From positions 1 to 41,049 of the forward strand of contig BTQM01000002.1 in the NCBI GenBank assembly GCA_036985875.1: a stretch of DNA of 41,049 bases. The letters are read 5' to 3'. Position 1 is the stretch's first letter. The number at the start of each line of letters is the position of its first letter. Shown here in pieces: positions 7,190 through 15,039 of the stretch. The stretch comes from BTQM01 sp036985875 (GTDB lineage: Bacteria; Patescibacteriota; Minisyncoccia; Phycocordibacterales; UBA1539). The notes under the pieces are model-generated. The model did no database searches and was not told the DNA's origin. It saw only the letters and a program-made list of their open reading frames with translations. A program made the translations under genes and the position numbers.

Positions 7190-9766
7190 ATGCCCAAACA
7201 ACACTCCAACGAAACAGAGAATATCATCGTGAAAGGCGCCAGGGTGCACAATCTGAAGAATATAACGGTTACAATGCCACGCAATAAGATGATCGTCTTC
7301 ACCGGCCTTTCTGGGTCGGGGAAGTCTTCGCTCGCTTTTGATACTATCTTTGCCGAAGGACAAAGGCGATACATTGAATCGCTGTCGGCATACGCCCGCC
7401 AATTCCTGCGCCAAATGCAAAAGCCCGACATTGACGAGATAGTGGGTCTCTCGCCCGCCATCTCCATTGACCAAAAGACGCGCTCTTCAAACCCGCGCTC
7501 CACCGTGGCGACCATTACGGAAATATATGATTACCTGCGTGTCCTATATGCTCGTGTGGGAAAACCGCACTGCCTCCTATGCGGTGAAGAGATAAAGAGG
7601 TTGTCCAACGAAGAAATAATTAATTTTGTTCTGGAGCACATACAAAACGTGGGGAAAAAGAGCGAAAAAAAGGAGCGGGTCCAGATCTTCGCTCCCATCG
7701 TGCGCGGAAGGAAAGGGGAGTACTACCAGCTTCTCTACGACATGTTAAGCAAGGGATACGCACGAGCACGCGTTGACGGAAAAATGAAAAATTTGAGAGA
7801 GCAGATCATTCTTTCAAAACATAAAAAACACACCATTGATGTTTTGGTGGACGAGATAGAGGTGTCTGAATTCAAAGAGGAGCGAAAAGGCGCCCTTGAG
7901 AGAGTGGGTGAATCTCTGGAGAGGGCGCTGCACGAAGCGGACGGCCTTGTAAGGATCGTCTTTATGGGGACGGAAAAGACGGATGCAAACGAATTTTTGA
8001 TGTCAAGCAGTTTCGCGTGCCCAAATGACGGTTTCTCTTATCCGGAGGTGGAACCGCGGCTTTTTTCATTCAATTCCCCTTATGGGGCTTGTACCGCGTG
8101 CAACGGTTTGGGTACAAAGCACTTTTTCGGCGATGAGGAGTGCCCAGAATGCCAGGGAGCACGCCTGCGTAAGGAAGCGCTTCATGTCTTTCTTGGCAAA
8201 AAGAGGATAGACGAGGTGGTGGGAATGTCTATCACGGAAGCGGCCGGTTTTTTCGCAAAACTTCAGCTGTCAAAAAAAGACAAGGAAATATCAAGGGTTG
8301 TCATCAAAGAGATAGAGAACCGTCTTTCTTTCCTTCTTGACGTGGGGCTTGACTATCTGGCGCTGGAGCGGCGCGCCAACACGCTCTCAGGAGGCGAAGC
8401 ACAGAGAATACGCTTGGCGTCACAGCTTGGCTCACGGCTCGTGGGGGCGCTTTATGTTTTGGACGAACCCACCATCGGGCTTCACCAGCACGACAACAAC
8501 CGGCTCATTAAAACACTTCACAATCTACGCGATCTGGGAAACACCATTATCGTCGTAGAACACGACGAGGACACCATTTTTGCGTCAGATTACCTCGTTG
8601 ATATCGGACCTGGGGCCGGAGTGCACGGCGGAGAAATTGTTGTATCGGGATTTTTGGAAGAGCTTCTCACGAATGACCAGCATCAATCAATAACGCTAGA
8701 CTATCTAAGGGAGGATAAAAAGATACCAACGCCAAAGACAAGGAGGAAGAAGAACCGCGGCGCGCTGAAGATCAGAGGAGGAAAGATATTTAATATAAAG
8801 AACTTAAGCGTTGACGTGCCGCTGGGAAGGTGTACTGTCATCACCGGCGTGTCCGGATCGGGGAAGTCAACGCTCCTCTATGAGATCATCTATCAAAATC
8901 TTAAAGCGAGGTTTGACAGGCGATACAGGAGCAATGAAGTATTCAATTGCAAATCGTTCGCCGGTACGGAATACATCAGCAGGGCGGTACTCATCAATCA
9001 GTCACCGATCGGCAGGACTCCACGCTCAAACCCGGCCACCTACACCGGAGCATTCACGTTTATCAGGGAATTGTTCGCAGAAACGGAAGAGGCACGAATT
9101 CGCGGGTGGAAGCCGCGCCGGTTCTCTTTCAACGTAAAAGGCGGCCGTTGCGAGGTATGCCAAGGAAACGGCACCATCGCTGTTGAAATGCACTTCTTGC
9201 CGACGGTCTATGTTACCTGCGATGTGTGCCGCGGCAAGCGGTTTGAAAGCGAGACACTGGAAGTAAAGTACAAAAAGAAAAACATACACCAAATTCTCAA
9301 GATGACCGTTGAGGAAGCGCTCGCATTCTTTGAGGATATTCCGGCCATCCACGACAGATTAAAAACAATGAACGACGTCGGATTGGGATACTTACAGCTC
9401 GGACAATCCGCGACAACGCTCTCCGGTGGGGAAGCGCAAAGAGTGAAAATATCTTCCGAGCTTTACCGCCCGCATCTGCAAAAGACAATATATCTTTTGG
9501 ACGAGCCGACTATCGGGCTTCATTACGAAGACGTGGCAAAACTCATTGAGATACTCCAAAAGCTGGTTGACAAAGGCAACACCGTGGTGCTGATAGAGCA
9601 CAACATGGACATAATAAAAACGGCCGATCATGTCATTGATATGGGGCCGGAAGGAGGTGAAGGCGGGGGACGTGTCGTGGCGAAAGGCACCCCGGAAGAG
9701 GTCGCGCAAAGCACAAAGTCCCACACTGCAAAATACCTAAAAAGGGCATTGCGGAAAAAGGCATGA
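7190..9766 (+). CDS. uvrA: Excinuclease ABC subunit A, compact form lacking the insertion domain
   Basis: Damage-recognition ATPase of nucleotide excision repair with two ABC modules. Seen: first Walker A GLSGSGKS, the UvrB-binding region with HCLLCGEE, first ABC signature LSGGEAQRIRLASQLG with VLDEPTIGLHQ, second Walker A GVSGSGKST, zinc module CEVCQGNG...CDVCRGKR, second signature LSGGEAQRVK with LLDEPTIGLHY. Length is 858 aa against about 940 in E. coli. The difference is in one place: between C301TAC304 and C318PEC321 there are only 13 residues, where the family normally has a DNA-contacting insertion domain of around 100. The protein is otherwise complete. uvrC overlaps its stop by 4 nt, so the two are translationally coupled. 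Confidence 0.95.
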   Translation: MPKQHSNETENIIVKGARVHNLKNITVTMPRNKMIVFTGLSGSGKSSLAFDTIFAEGQRRYIESLSAYARQFLRQMQKPDIDEIVGLSPAISIDQKTRSSNPRSTVATITEIYDYLRVLYARVGKPHCLLCGEEIKRLSNEEIINFVLEHIQNVGKKSEKKERVQIFAPIVRGRKGEYYQLLYDMLSKGYARARVDGKMKNLREQIILSKHKKHTIDVLVDEIEVSEFKEERKGALERVGESLERALHEADGLVRIVFMGTEKTDANEFLMSSSFACPNDGFSYPEVEPRLFSFNSPYGACTACNGLGTKHFFGDEECPECQGARLRKEALHVFLGKKRIDEVVGMSITEAAGFFAKLQLSKKDKEISRVVIKEIENRLSFLLDVGLDYLALERRANTLSGGEAQRIRLASQLGSRLVGALYVLDEPTIGLHQHDNNRLIKTLHNLRDLGNTIIVVEHDEDTIFASDYLVDIGPGAGVHGGEIVVSGFLEELLTNDQHQSITLDYLREDKKIPTPKTRRKKNRGALKIRGGKIFNIKNLSVDVPLGRCTVITGVSGSGKSTLLYEIIYQNLKARFDRRYRSNEVFNCKSFAGTEYISRAVLINQSPIGRTPRSNPATYTGAFTFIRELFAETEEARIRGWKPRRFSFNVKGGRCEVCQGNGTIAVEMHFLPTVYVTCDVCRGKRFESETLEVKYKKKNIHQILKMTVEEALAFFEDIPAIHDRLKTMNDVGLGYLQLGQSATTLSGGEAQRVKISSELYRPHLQKTIYLLDEPTIGLHYEDVAKLIEILQKLVDKGNTVVLIEHNMDIIKTADHVIDMGPEGGEGGGRVVAKGTPEEVAQSTKSHTAKYLKRALRKKA

Positions 9767-11025
9767 TATATCAAGACCTACAGAGAAAAAAGTTGCCGAA
9801 TCAACCGGGCGTGTATATGTTCGTGGAACGTGGCGGTAAAATGCTCTACATAGGAAAAGCATCGTCTCTGAAGGATCGTGTGCGCAGTTATTTTAACAAG
9901 GGCGTAACCGAGGCGCGAGGCCCCCATATCCACTCCATGGTGGAGATGGCGAAAACCGTTCGATTCATTGAGACGGATTCAGTGTTGGAAGCGCTCATTC
10001 TTGAGGCGCAGTTGATCAAAAAACACAAACCGCGATACAACACCAAAGAAAAAGACGACAAGAGTTTCAACTACGTAGTGATCACCAAAGAAGACTTTCC
10101 GCGAGTGCTTCTTATGCGCGCGAAAGAGTTTTTTAACCCACGCCACAAACCAAAATACGACATAAAATATTCATTCGGACCTTATCCGCAAGGGGGTACA
10201 CTCAAAGAAGCATTGCGTATCGTCCGCAAGATCTTTCCGTTTAGAGACAGGTGCACACCTGTCGAAGCGAACCTGCCCGTGCGGCGACGCACGCAGACAG
10301 GCAAACCGTGTTTCAACAGACAGATCGGACTGTGTCCCGGTGTATGTACGGGAGAGATCTCAAAAAAAGAATATGCAAAAACGATAAGACACCTCAAGCT
10401 CTTTTTTGAAGGAAAGAAGAAAACGGTCTTAAGAAAACTTAAAAAAGAGATGGCAGGAGCGGCGAGTAAACTGGAATTTGAACGGGCGGGAAAGATCAAA
10501 AGAACAATATTCGCGCTGGGGCACATTCAGGATATTGCACTGATCGGAGACGAGCAAGGCCCCGTCTCCGACGTGCTCGCTGTGAGAATCGAGGCATATG
10601 ACGTAGCGCACATAAGCGGAAAATTCGCGGTGGGAGTAATGGCAGTGGTGCAAGGAGAAAGCCCACAAAAAAGCGAGTACAGAAAATTCAAGATAAAAAG
10701 TTTTGAGGGGGTGAATGATACGCGAGCCCTTAAAGAAATTCTGGAGCGGCGCCTCGCTCATGCACGGTGGGAACTTCCACGCCTTGTCGTCGTTGACGGG
10801 GGAGCGGCACAGAAGAATGCCGCCGAGAAAGTGCTGAGAGAAGCGGGAATCATGATTCCCGTAGTCGCCGTTGTGAAAAATGAGCGGCACAAGCCGAAAG
10901 GAATAAGAGGGGGAAAAGAGTTGATGCGAAAGCACGAAAAGGAGATCCTTCTTGCCAACAGCGAGGCGCATCGTTTTGCAATCGCATATCACAAAAAATT
11001 GCGAAGTGAGGCCATGAAAGGCTAA
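9763..11025 (+). CDS. uvrC: Excinuclease ABC subunit C, lacking the C-terminal HhH domain
   Basis: Makes the two incisions flanking DNA damage. Order: GIY-YIG nuclease (GVYMFVERGGKMLYIGKA, residues about 15-95), a Cys-containing linker (CFNRQIGLCPGVCTG), a UVR motif region (EMAGAASKLEFERAGKIKRT) that binds UvrB, then the RNase H-like domain with Asp in IEAYDVAHISG, Asp in VVVDGGAAQK and His in AHRFAIAYHKK. The protein stops nine residues later, at 420 aa, where the family (about 610 aa in E. coli) continues into a tandem helix-hairpin-helix domain. The ATGA overlap with uvrA shows coupled translation. Convergent with yqeY, 12 nt apart. Confidence 0.94.
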   Translation: MIYQDLQRKKLPNQPGVYMFVERGGKMLYIGKASSLKDRVRSYFNKGVTEARGPHIHSMVEMAKTVRFIETDSVLEALILEAQLIKKHKPRYNTKEKDDKSFNYVVITKEDFPRVLLMRAKEFFNPRHKPKYDIKYSFGPYPQGGTLKEALRIVRKIFPFRDRCTPVEANLPVRRRTQTGKPCFNRQIGLCPGVCTGEISKKEYAKTIRHLKLFFEGKKKTVLRKLKKEMAGAASKLEFERAGKIKRTIFALGHIQDIALIGDEQGPVSDVLAVRIEAYDVAHISGKFAVGVMAVVQGESPQKSEYRKFKIKSFEGVNDTRALKEILERRLAHARWELPRLVVVDGGAAQKNAAEKVLREAGIMIPVVAVVKNERHKPKGIRGGKELMRKHEKEILLANSEAHRFAIAYHKKLRSEAMKG

Positions 11026-11037
11026 GTGTCCAAGCAA

Positions 11038-11487
11038 CTATAGTAGCTCCTCCACCACTGCCTTTACGGAGTTTCCGTCAGCCCTGCCTGCCGTTTCTTT
11101 CATCACCGCCCCCATAAGCATTCCCATTTTTGCCTTGTCTTCAATGCCGAGTTCCGCTTTCTTCGCCTCCACAATGTTGCGAATATCTTCTTTGCCCATC
11201 ATTTGAGGCAAATACTGCTCTAAAACAGCGAGCTCCTCGCGCTCTTCTTTCGCCAGATCCTGCCGACCGCCTTTCTCAAACTGCGTGATGGAATCTTTTC
11301 GTTGTTTCGCAAGGCGTTTTATTACAGCGAGCGCCTCTTCGTCGCCAAGCGCATCCTGCGGGGTTTTACCCGTTGCAACAAGCTCGTTGGTGAACGCGGA
11401 AAGTATGTTCCGCAACACGCTCAAGCGGAGAACGTCCTTGGATCGCATTGCACTCTTAATTTCTTCTTTGATATCTTCGTAGATCAT
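11038..11487 (-). CDS. GatB/YqeY domain protein
   Basis: The 149-aa protein matches stand-alone YqeY proteins: KEEIKSAMRSKDVLRLSVLR at the start, the central EEREELAVLEQYLPQMM, and ADGNSVKAVVEELL at the end. The domain resembles the tRNA-binding tail of the amidotransferase subunit GatB. The role of the free-standing form is not established. The ORF opens at 11550, but ATG 11487 gives the usual family N-terminus (MIYEDIKEEIKSAM). No Shine-Dalgarno sequence precedes it. Confidence 0.88.
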   Translation of the reverse strand: MIYEDIKEEIKSAMRSKDVLRLSVLRNILSAFTNELVATGKTPQDALGDEEALAVIKRLAKQRKDSITQFEKGGRQDLAKEEREELAVLEQYLPQMMGKEDIRNIVEAKKAELGIEDKAKMGMLMGAVMKETAGRADGNSVKAVVEELL

Positions 11488-11572
11488 ATATAGTGTTTTA
11501 ATACTAATTATGTAGTTTATCATACGATATTGGAGGCTTTTTACCAACACAAGCTCTCTTGTTTGTCGTGAT

Positions 11573-11614
11573 AAAAAAATAAACCCACCATTCAGCAGAA
11601 GCTGATAGTGGGTT
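11573..11614 (-). terminator. Intrinsic terminator of the small membrane gene at 11628
   Basis: On the minus strand AACCCAC-TAT-CAGC, a TTCT loop, GCTG-AATG-GTGGGTT, then TA and a run of seven Ts. Two stacked stems with an internal loop. Confidence 0.75.
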
Positions 11615-11627
11615 GTGGGAGACTAGC

Positions 11628-11819
11628 TTACCCTCCTTTTTGTTTTTTCTCGCTCATGGCGAGGAAAACGCCTAATGCCATTAATGCCGCTATGCCAATG
11701 ACTACTGCGAACAAAGCGATATAATCCACGAAGTAGAAGGTCTTACCCGAAGTCCATAACATTGTGGTACCAATGGAAAAAATTATTAAAATACCGAGTA
11801 TTTTTTTAAACATAAACAT
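11628..11819 (-). CDS. Small two-helix membrane protein, 63 aa
   Basis: Unrecognised. Two hydrophobic segments (KILGILIIFSIGTTMLW and YIALFAVVIGIAALMALGVF) and a Lys-rich cytoplasmic tail (SEKKQKGG). The start at 11819 has GGAG 8 nt upstream; the ORF extends to 11849 with no Shine-Dalgarno there. It has its own strong promoter and terminator, so it is a monocistronic unit. Confidence 0.6.
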   Translation of the reverse strand: MFMFKKILGILIIFSIGTTMLWTSGKTFYFVDYIALFAVVIGIAALMALGVFLAMSEKKQKGG

Positions 11820-11869
11820 GACAGAATCTCCATTTTGCCAAAATGCCAAAACTTGCTTAATCTATAAAC

Positions 11870-11898
11870 ATACTAATACACAACGGCTGCATTGTCAA
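11870..11898 (-). promoter_or_regulatory. Promoter of the 11628 gene
   Basis: Consensus TTGACA (11898-11893), exactly 17 nt, then TAGTAT (11875-11870) on the minus strand. The leader is about 45 nt and carries the Shine-Dalgarno sequence. It lies back to back with the plus-strand DUF389 promoter. Confidence 0.75.
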
Positions 11899-11902
11899 GA
11901 GC

Positions 11903-11932
11903 TTGCGAGCACAGCTCTCCTCTTGGTATAAT
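11903..11932 (+). promoter_or_regulatory. Promoter of the DUF389 gene, leaderless arrangement
   Basis: Extended -10 TGG-TATAAT (11924-11932) ends 7 nt before ATG 11940, with a possible TTGCGA -35 at 11903-11908 (18-nt spacing). Confidence 0.65.
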
Positions 11933-11939
11933 ATACGTA

Positions 11940-12683
11940 ATGGCGCAATCGGTATTTTTTACAAACTTTCTTGAGCAAAAGAAAACGATAAAAACCTTGA
12001 TCGAAGAAAGTCGCGCGGACGCCGATTTTTACCTTTTTCTGGGCGGTTCAAGCATCATCACCACCTTGGGGCTCCTGATGGACAGCTCTATCGTAGTGAT
12101 AGGGGGAATGCTGGTTGCCCCGCTCCTGTTTCCCATATTGAGCTTGGGTATGGGAGTCGTAACCTCAAGCAAAGAAGCGATTGACAGATCGCTCAAAACG
12201 ATAGGGAAGTCGATTCTCCTTGTTTTTTTCGTTTCATTCTTCTTTGCATTTCTCATAAACTCTAAAGAGGTGACGCCTGTCATCTATCTTGCCAGCACCG
12301 CAAGCCTCGCGCACTTCCTCATTGCGTTCGTCTCGGGACTCGTCGCCGCGCTTGCATGGGTGAGACAGAACGCTAACGCCGCTCTCCCAGGCATCGCCGT
12401 CTCCGTTTCTCTCATCCCTCCGCTTTCGGCACTTGCGGTCGGAGCGTCTTTCCTGGACAAGGATATAATTTCCGGGTCCCTCATGCTCTTTATCATAAAT
12501 CTGATCGGCATCGTGGTCGCAGGGATGATCGTCTTCTCCTTATTTGGCTTTTCCCAGCTGCAAAAAGTCCAAGAGAAAATTATAAAAGAAGAGGAGAGAA
12601 AAACGGAGGAAAATAGGGAAAAGAAAGAAGATGCGGACGGAATTGTGATAGAAAACATTGAAGAGAGAGGGGGTACCGGTTGA
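11940..12683 (+). CDS. DUF389 family multi-pass membrane protein
   Basis: The 247-aa protein carries the DUF389 hallmarks: FYLFLGGSSIITTLGLLMDS, VVIGGMLVAPLLFPILSLGMG, SGLVAALAWVRQNANAALPG, and VSLIPPLSALAVG, followed by a last membrane segment and a long Lys/Glu-rich cytoplasmic tail. About six transmembrane helices. Function of the family is unknown. The start at 11940 is fixed by an extended -10 box 7 nt upstream; the open frame before it (from 11892) runs through the promoter. Confidence 0.88.
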   Translation: MAQSVFFTNFLEQKKTIKTLIEESRADADFYLFLGGSSIITTLGLLMDSSIVVIGGMLVAPLLFPILSLGMGVVTSSKEAIDRSLKTIGKSILLVFFVSFFFAFLINSKEVTPVIYLASTASLAHFLIAFVSGLVAALAWVRQNANAALPGIAVSVSLIPPLSALAVGASFLDKDIISGSLMLFIINLIGIVVAGMIVFSLFGFSQLQKVQEKIIKEEERKTEENREKKEDADGIVIENIEERGGTG

Positions 12684-12736
12684 TTCTTAAGTTTCGCTGC
12701 AATAAACGCAAAGGAAGTACGCATAGAGCACAAAAG

Positions 12737-12789
12737 AAGCACCGCACATTGTTTGCGCGGTGCTTTAGTAAAGTTATTTCTTTACTAAA
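12737..12789. terminator. Double hairpin terminator between DUF389 and the convergent gene
   Basis: AAGCACCGC/GCGGTGCTT (12737-12745 with 12757-12765) is followed by TTTAGTAAAG/CTTTACTAAA (12764-12773 with 12780-12789). The second stem surrounds the stop codon of the minus-strand gene. It probably serves both directions. Confidence 0.65.
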
Positions 12790-13100
12790 ATGAACTTGGG
12801 TGTTTTCTTTTCTGCCGCAATTTGCCACTCTCCGAAGAGGAGTCTCCACTTGAAATACAAGTATAGCGGACCAAAGAAAAAGAAAGCGGCCATACCGACA
12901 ATGATCATCCAAAAGAAAAATGGATCTGCCGGCGCTGGATAAGGTCCCGTTGCATACAGGGTCCCTGATACAATGAGGGCGATGATGGAAAAACAGATAA
13001 CATGTACTAAACACTCTCTGTCCTTCCGCATACCTTTTTCTTTCCATTGAAACCTGCGCGCAGCACTCCAGCGTGCACGAAAGTTTTGTGTAAAAAACAT
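12774..13100 (-). CDS. Hypothetical two-helix membrane protein, 108 aa
   Basis: Unrecognised. An Arg-rich N-terminus is followed by two transmembrane helices (VHVICFSIIALIVSGTLYA and FFFWMIIVGMAAFFFFGPLY) and a basic C-terminus ending KKTPKFILVKK. ATG 13100 is used because AGGAG lies 8 nt upstream; the in-frame codon further up is a GTG. It has a predicted promoter that overlaps the divergent mnmA promoter. Confidence 0.55.
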   Translation of the reverse strand: MFFTQNFRARWSAARRFQWKEKGMRKDRECLVHVICFSIIALIVSGTLYATGPYPAPADPFFFWMIIVGMAAFFFFGPLYLYFKWRLLFGEWQIAAEKKTPKFILVKK

Positions 13101-13136
13101 AATTCCCACTCCTGTGTCTGCTTATAATCCAGAGGC

Positions 13137-13165
13137 ACAATACCATACTTGATAGAGAGCGGCAA
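13137..13165 (-). promoter_or_regulatory. Promoter of the 12774 gene
   Basis: TTGCCG (13165-13160), 17 nt, then TATTGT (13142-13137) with TGG directly before it on the minus strand. It overlaps the plus-strand mnmA promoter by 17 bp. Confidence 0.5.
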
Positions 13166-13177
13166 GCGGTGTAGATT
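13149..13177 (+). promoter_or_regulatory. Promoter of mnmA
   Basis: TTGATA (13149-13154), 17 nt, TAGATT (13172-13177). The predicted start near 13184 gives a leader of about 45 nt holding a hairpin. Confidence 0.5.
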
Positions 13178-13187
13178 AAACTTGTAT

Positions 13188-13211
13188 CAAAAATATTAAA
13201 GAATATTTTTG
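13188..13211 (+). repeat. AT-rich hairpin in the mnmA leader
   Basis: CAAAAATATT and AATATTTTTG form a perfect 10-bp stem with an AAAG loop. It ends 17 nt before the start codon and directly after the predicted transcription start. Confidence 0.5.
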
Positions 13212-13228
13212 AAATAAATTTCAGTTCT

Positions 13229-14338
13229 ATGCGTGAAAAGAAGGAAAAAGTATTTATTGGACTTTCGGGTGGCGTAGACAGCTCTGTCGCCGCGGCAATT
13301 CTTCAAAAGGAGGGCTATGATGTAACGGGGGTATTCATCAGGGTATGGCAACCACCGTTTTTACCCTGCACATGGAAGGAAGATCGGCTGGACGCTATGC
13401 GTGTTGCGGCGCATTTGGATATTCCATTTTTGACGATGAATTTTGAAAAGGAGTATAAAAAAGAAGTGGTGGACTATATGATAGATGCGTACAAGCGGGG
13501 ATTAACACCCAACCCCGACGTGATGTGCAACAGGACTATCAAGTTTGGAGCATTCTGGAGGGAGGCGGTGAAAATGGGCGCTCTCCATGTTGCAACGGGA
13601 CACCACGCACGCACGCGCAAGATCGAAAACAAAAGATCAAACATCAAAAATTACCGTCTACTCAAGGGTGTGGATGAGGGCAAAGATCAATCATATTTTC
13701 TCTGGACACTCACGCAAAAACAACTGCAAAAGACACTTTTTCCGGTCGGTGAATACGAGAAGTCAGACGTCAGAAAAATGGCAGAGGAATTCGGGCTTCA
13801 TACTGCACAGAAAAAAGACAGTCAGGGGCTCTGCTTCGTGGGCAAACTCAATATGCGGGATTTCTTGAAACACTTTATTGAAGAGAAGAGGGGAGATGTA
13901 TTGAATGTGGGGGGAGAGGTGATAGGATGGCACGAAGGAGCATATTTCTACACACTGGGACAGCGGCACGGATTTACCATCACAAAAAAGGGGGCGCACG
14001 ATACACCATATTACATTGTTGGCAAGAATATTGAACACAACACGCTGGCAATATCCCACAAAAAGACAAGTGGGGTGGTTGCAAATACGAAGAGAAAGGT
14101 GACAATAAAAAACACAAACTGGATCGCCGACACACCCCTCGTTGGGAAAAAAATATACGCGGCGCGAGTACGCTATCGTCAGCCGCTTCAGCAATGCACC
14201 GTAAAAAACATTTCGGACGATGAGGCAACTATTGTCTTTGACGAGCCCCAGCTTATTCCCGCGGGACAATCTTTAGTGCTCTACGACGGGGAGGAGTGCC
14301 TCGGTGGAGGAATAATGAAGCAACAAGCTGCAATTTAA
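13229..14338 (+). CDS. mnmA: tRNA-specific 2-thiouridylase MnmA
   Basis: Thiolates U34 in the anticodon of Lys, Glu and Gln tRNAs, using ATP and sulfur relayed to a cysteine. The 369-aa protein has the PP-loop GLSGGVDSS at residues 11-19, the catalytic Cys100 in PNPDVMCNRTIKFG, the second active Cys202 in DSQGLCFVGK, TGHHAR, and GQRHGFTI in the central domain, then the C-terminal beta-barrel. Length is typical. There is no Shine-Dalgarno sequence. The sulfur donor (IscS or SufS) is not in the window. Confidence 0.95.
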   Translation: MREKKEKVFIGLSGGVDSSVAAAILQKEGYDVTGVFIRVWQPPFLPCTWKEDRLDAMRVAAHLDIPFLTMNFEKEYKKEVVDYMIDAYKRGLTPNPDVMCNRTIKFGAFWREAVKMGALHVATGHHARTRKIENKRSNIKNYRLLKGVDEGKDQSYFLWTLTQKQLQKTLFPVGEYEKSDVRKMAEEFGLHTAQKKDSQGLCFVGKLNMRDFLKHFIEEKRGDVLNVGGEVIGWHEGAYFYTLGQRHGFTITKKGAHDTPYYIVGKNIEHNTLAISHKKTSGVVANTKRKVTIKNTNWIADTPLVGKKIYAARVRYRQPLQQCTVKNISDDEATIVFDEPQLIPAGQSLVLYDGEECLGGGIMKQQAAI

Positions 14339-14339
14339 A

Positions 14340-14364
14340 AACCCCCGCAATAGTTGTGGGGGTT
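14340..14364. terminator. Terminator between mnmA and the ankyrin gene
   Basis: AACCCCCGCAA and TTGTGGGGGTT form an 11-bp stem (one G-U) with a TAG loop. On the minus strand it runs into TTTTTAAATT, so it mainly terminates the ankyrin gene; on the plus strand only GTTG follows. Confidence 0.7.
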
Positions 14365-14390
14365 GAATCTGGATGTGCACAATGCGACAT

Positions 14391-14891
14391 TTATTCGCTA
14401 TTTTCTTTCATATGTGCCTTCAGGAGTGCGATGATTTCTGTCTGACCAAACGTTGTCGCATGCATTAATGCGGTCGTTCCATTTTCATCTTTTGCATTCA
14501 CATCGGCATCGTACTTAAGCAAGATGTCAGCAATTTCAGTTTGACCAAACAGCGCCGCAATCATTAGTGCGGTTGTTCCATCTTTATCTTTTGCATTCAC
14601 ATCGGCACCGCGATCAAGAAGGAGTTTCGTGACTTCAGTATGGACATACAACACCGCAATCATTAGTGCGGTTGTTCCATCTTTATCTTTTGTGTTCACG
14701 TTGGCGCCCTTTTCAAGTGCGCGCCGCACCGTTTCCATGTCTCCTTTCAGCGCACCGCCGACAAGCACCGAGTTCTGGAAAGAAACATCAGGTGCGGCAT
14801 ATGACGGAAGCGTTATGGTGAACATTCCGCACAATATCAACAGTGGTGCCAGTACGCCAATCTGTATTCTCGATATCCTCTTTGTGTTCAT
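14391..14891 (-). CDS. Secreted ankyrin-repeat protein, 166 aa
   Basis: A signal peptide (MNTKRISRIQIGVLAPLLIL, cleavage near SYAA) precedes ankyrin repeats. The repeats read GGALKGDMETVRRALEKGAN, then three near-identical units with DKDGTTALMIA or DENGTTALMHA and TEVTKLLLDRGADVN or TEIADILLKYDADVN. The last unit is shortened. Ankyrin repeats bind proteins; an exported one in a small-genome bacterium may act at the cell surface or in a host, which is inference. The open frame extends to 15254, but a GAGGTGG sequence 8 nt before ATG 14891 and the signal peptide fix the start. Confidence 0.8.
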   Translation of the reverse strand: MNTKRISRIQIGVLAPLLILCGMFTITLPSYAAPDVSFQNSVLVGGALKGDMETVRRALEKGANVNTKDKDGTTALMIAVLYVHTEVTKLLLDRGADVNAKDKDGTTALMIAALFGQTEIADILLKYDADVNAKDENGTTALMHATTFGQTEIIALLKAHMKENSE

Positions 14892-14937
14892 GCGTGACCA
14901 CCTCTCTGTTGTCAAATTGTTACTGGGTCTGCCGTAC

Positions 14938-14966
14938 AGCGTATCACGTATATGGGATATTGTCAA
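14938..14966 (-). promoter_or_regulatory. Promoter of the ankyrin gene
   Basis: Consensus TTGACA (14966-14961), 17 nt, TACGCT (14943-14938) preceded by TGA on the minus strand. The leader is about 40 nt with a Shine-Dalgarno sequence. Confidence 0.65.
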
Positions 14967-15039
14967 CTCCGTTAAAGGATTACCGCAACTAAAAACTTTG
15001 AAAAAGAGGAGGAGTATGAAATAATACATTCTAAAGAGT

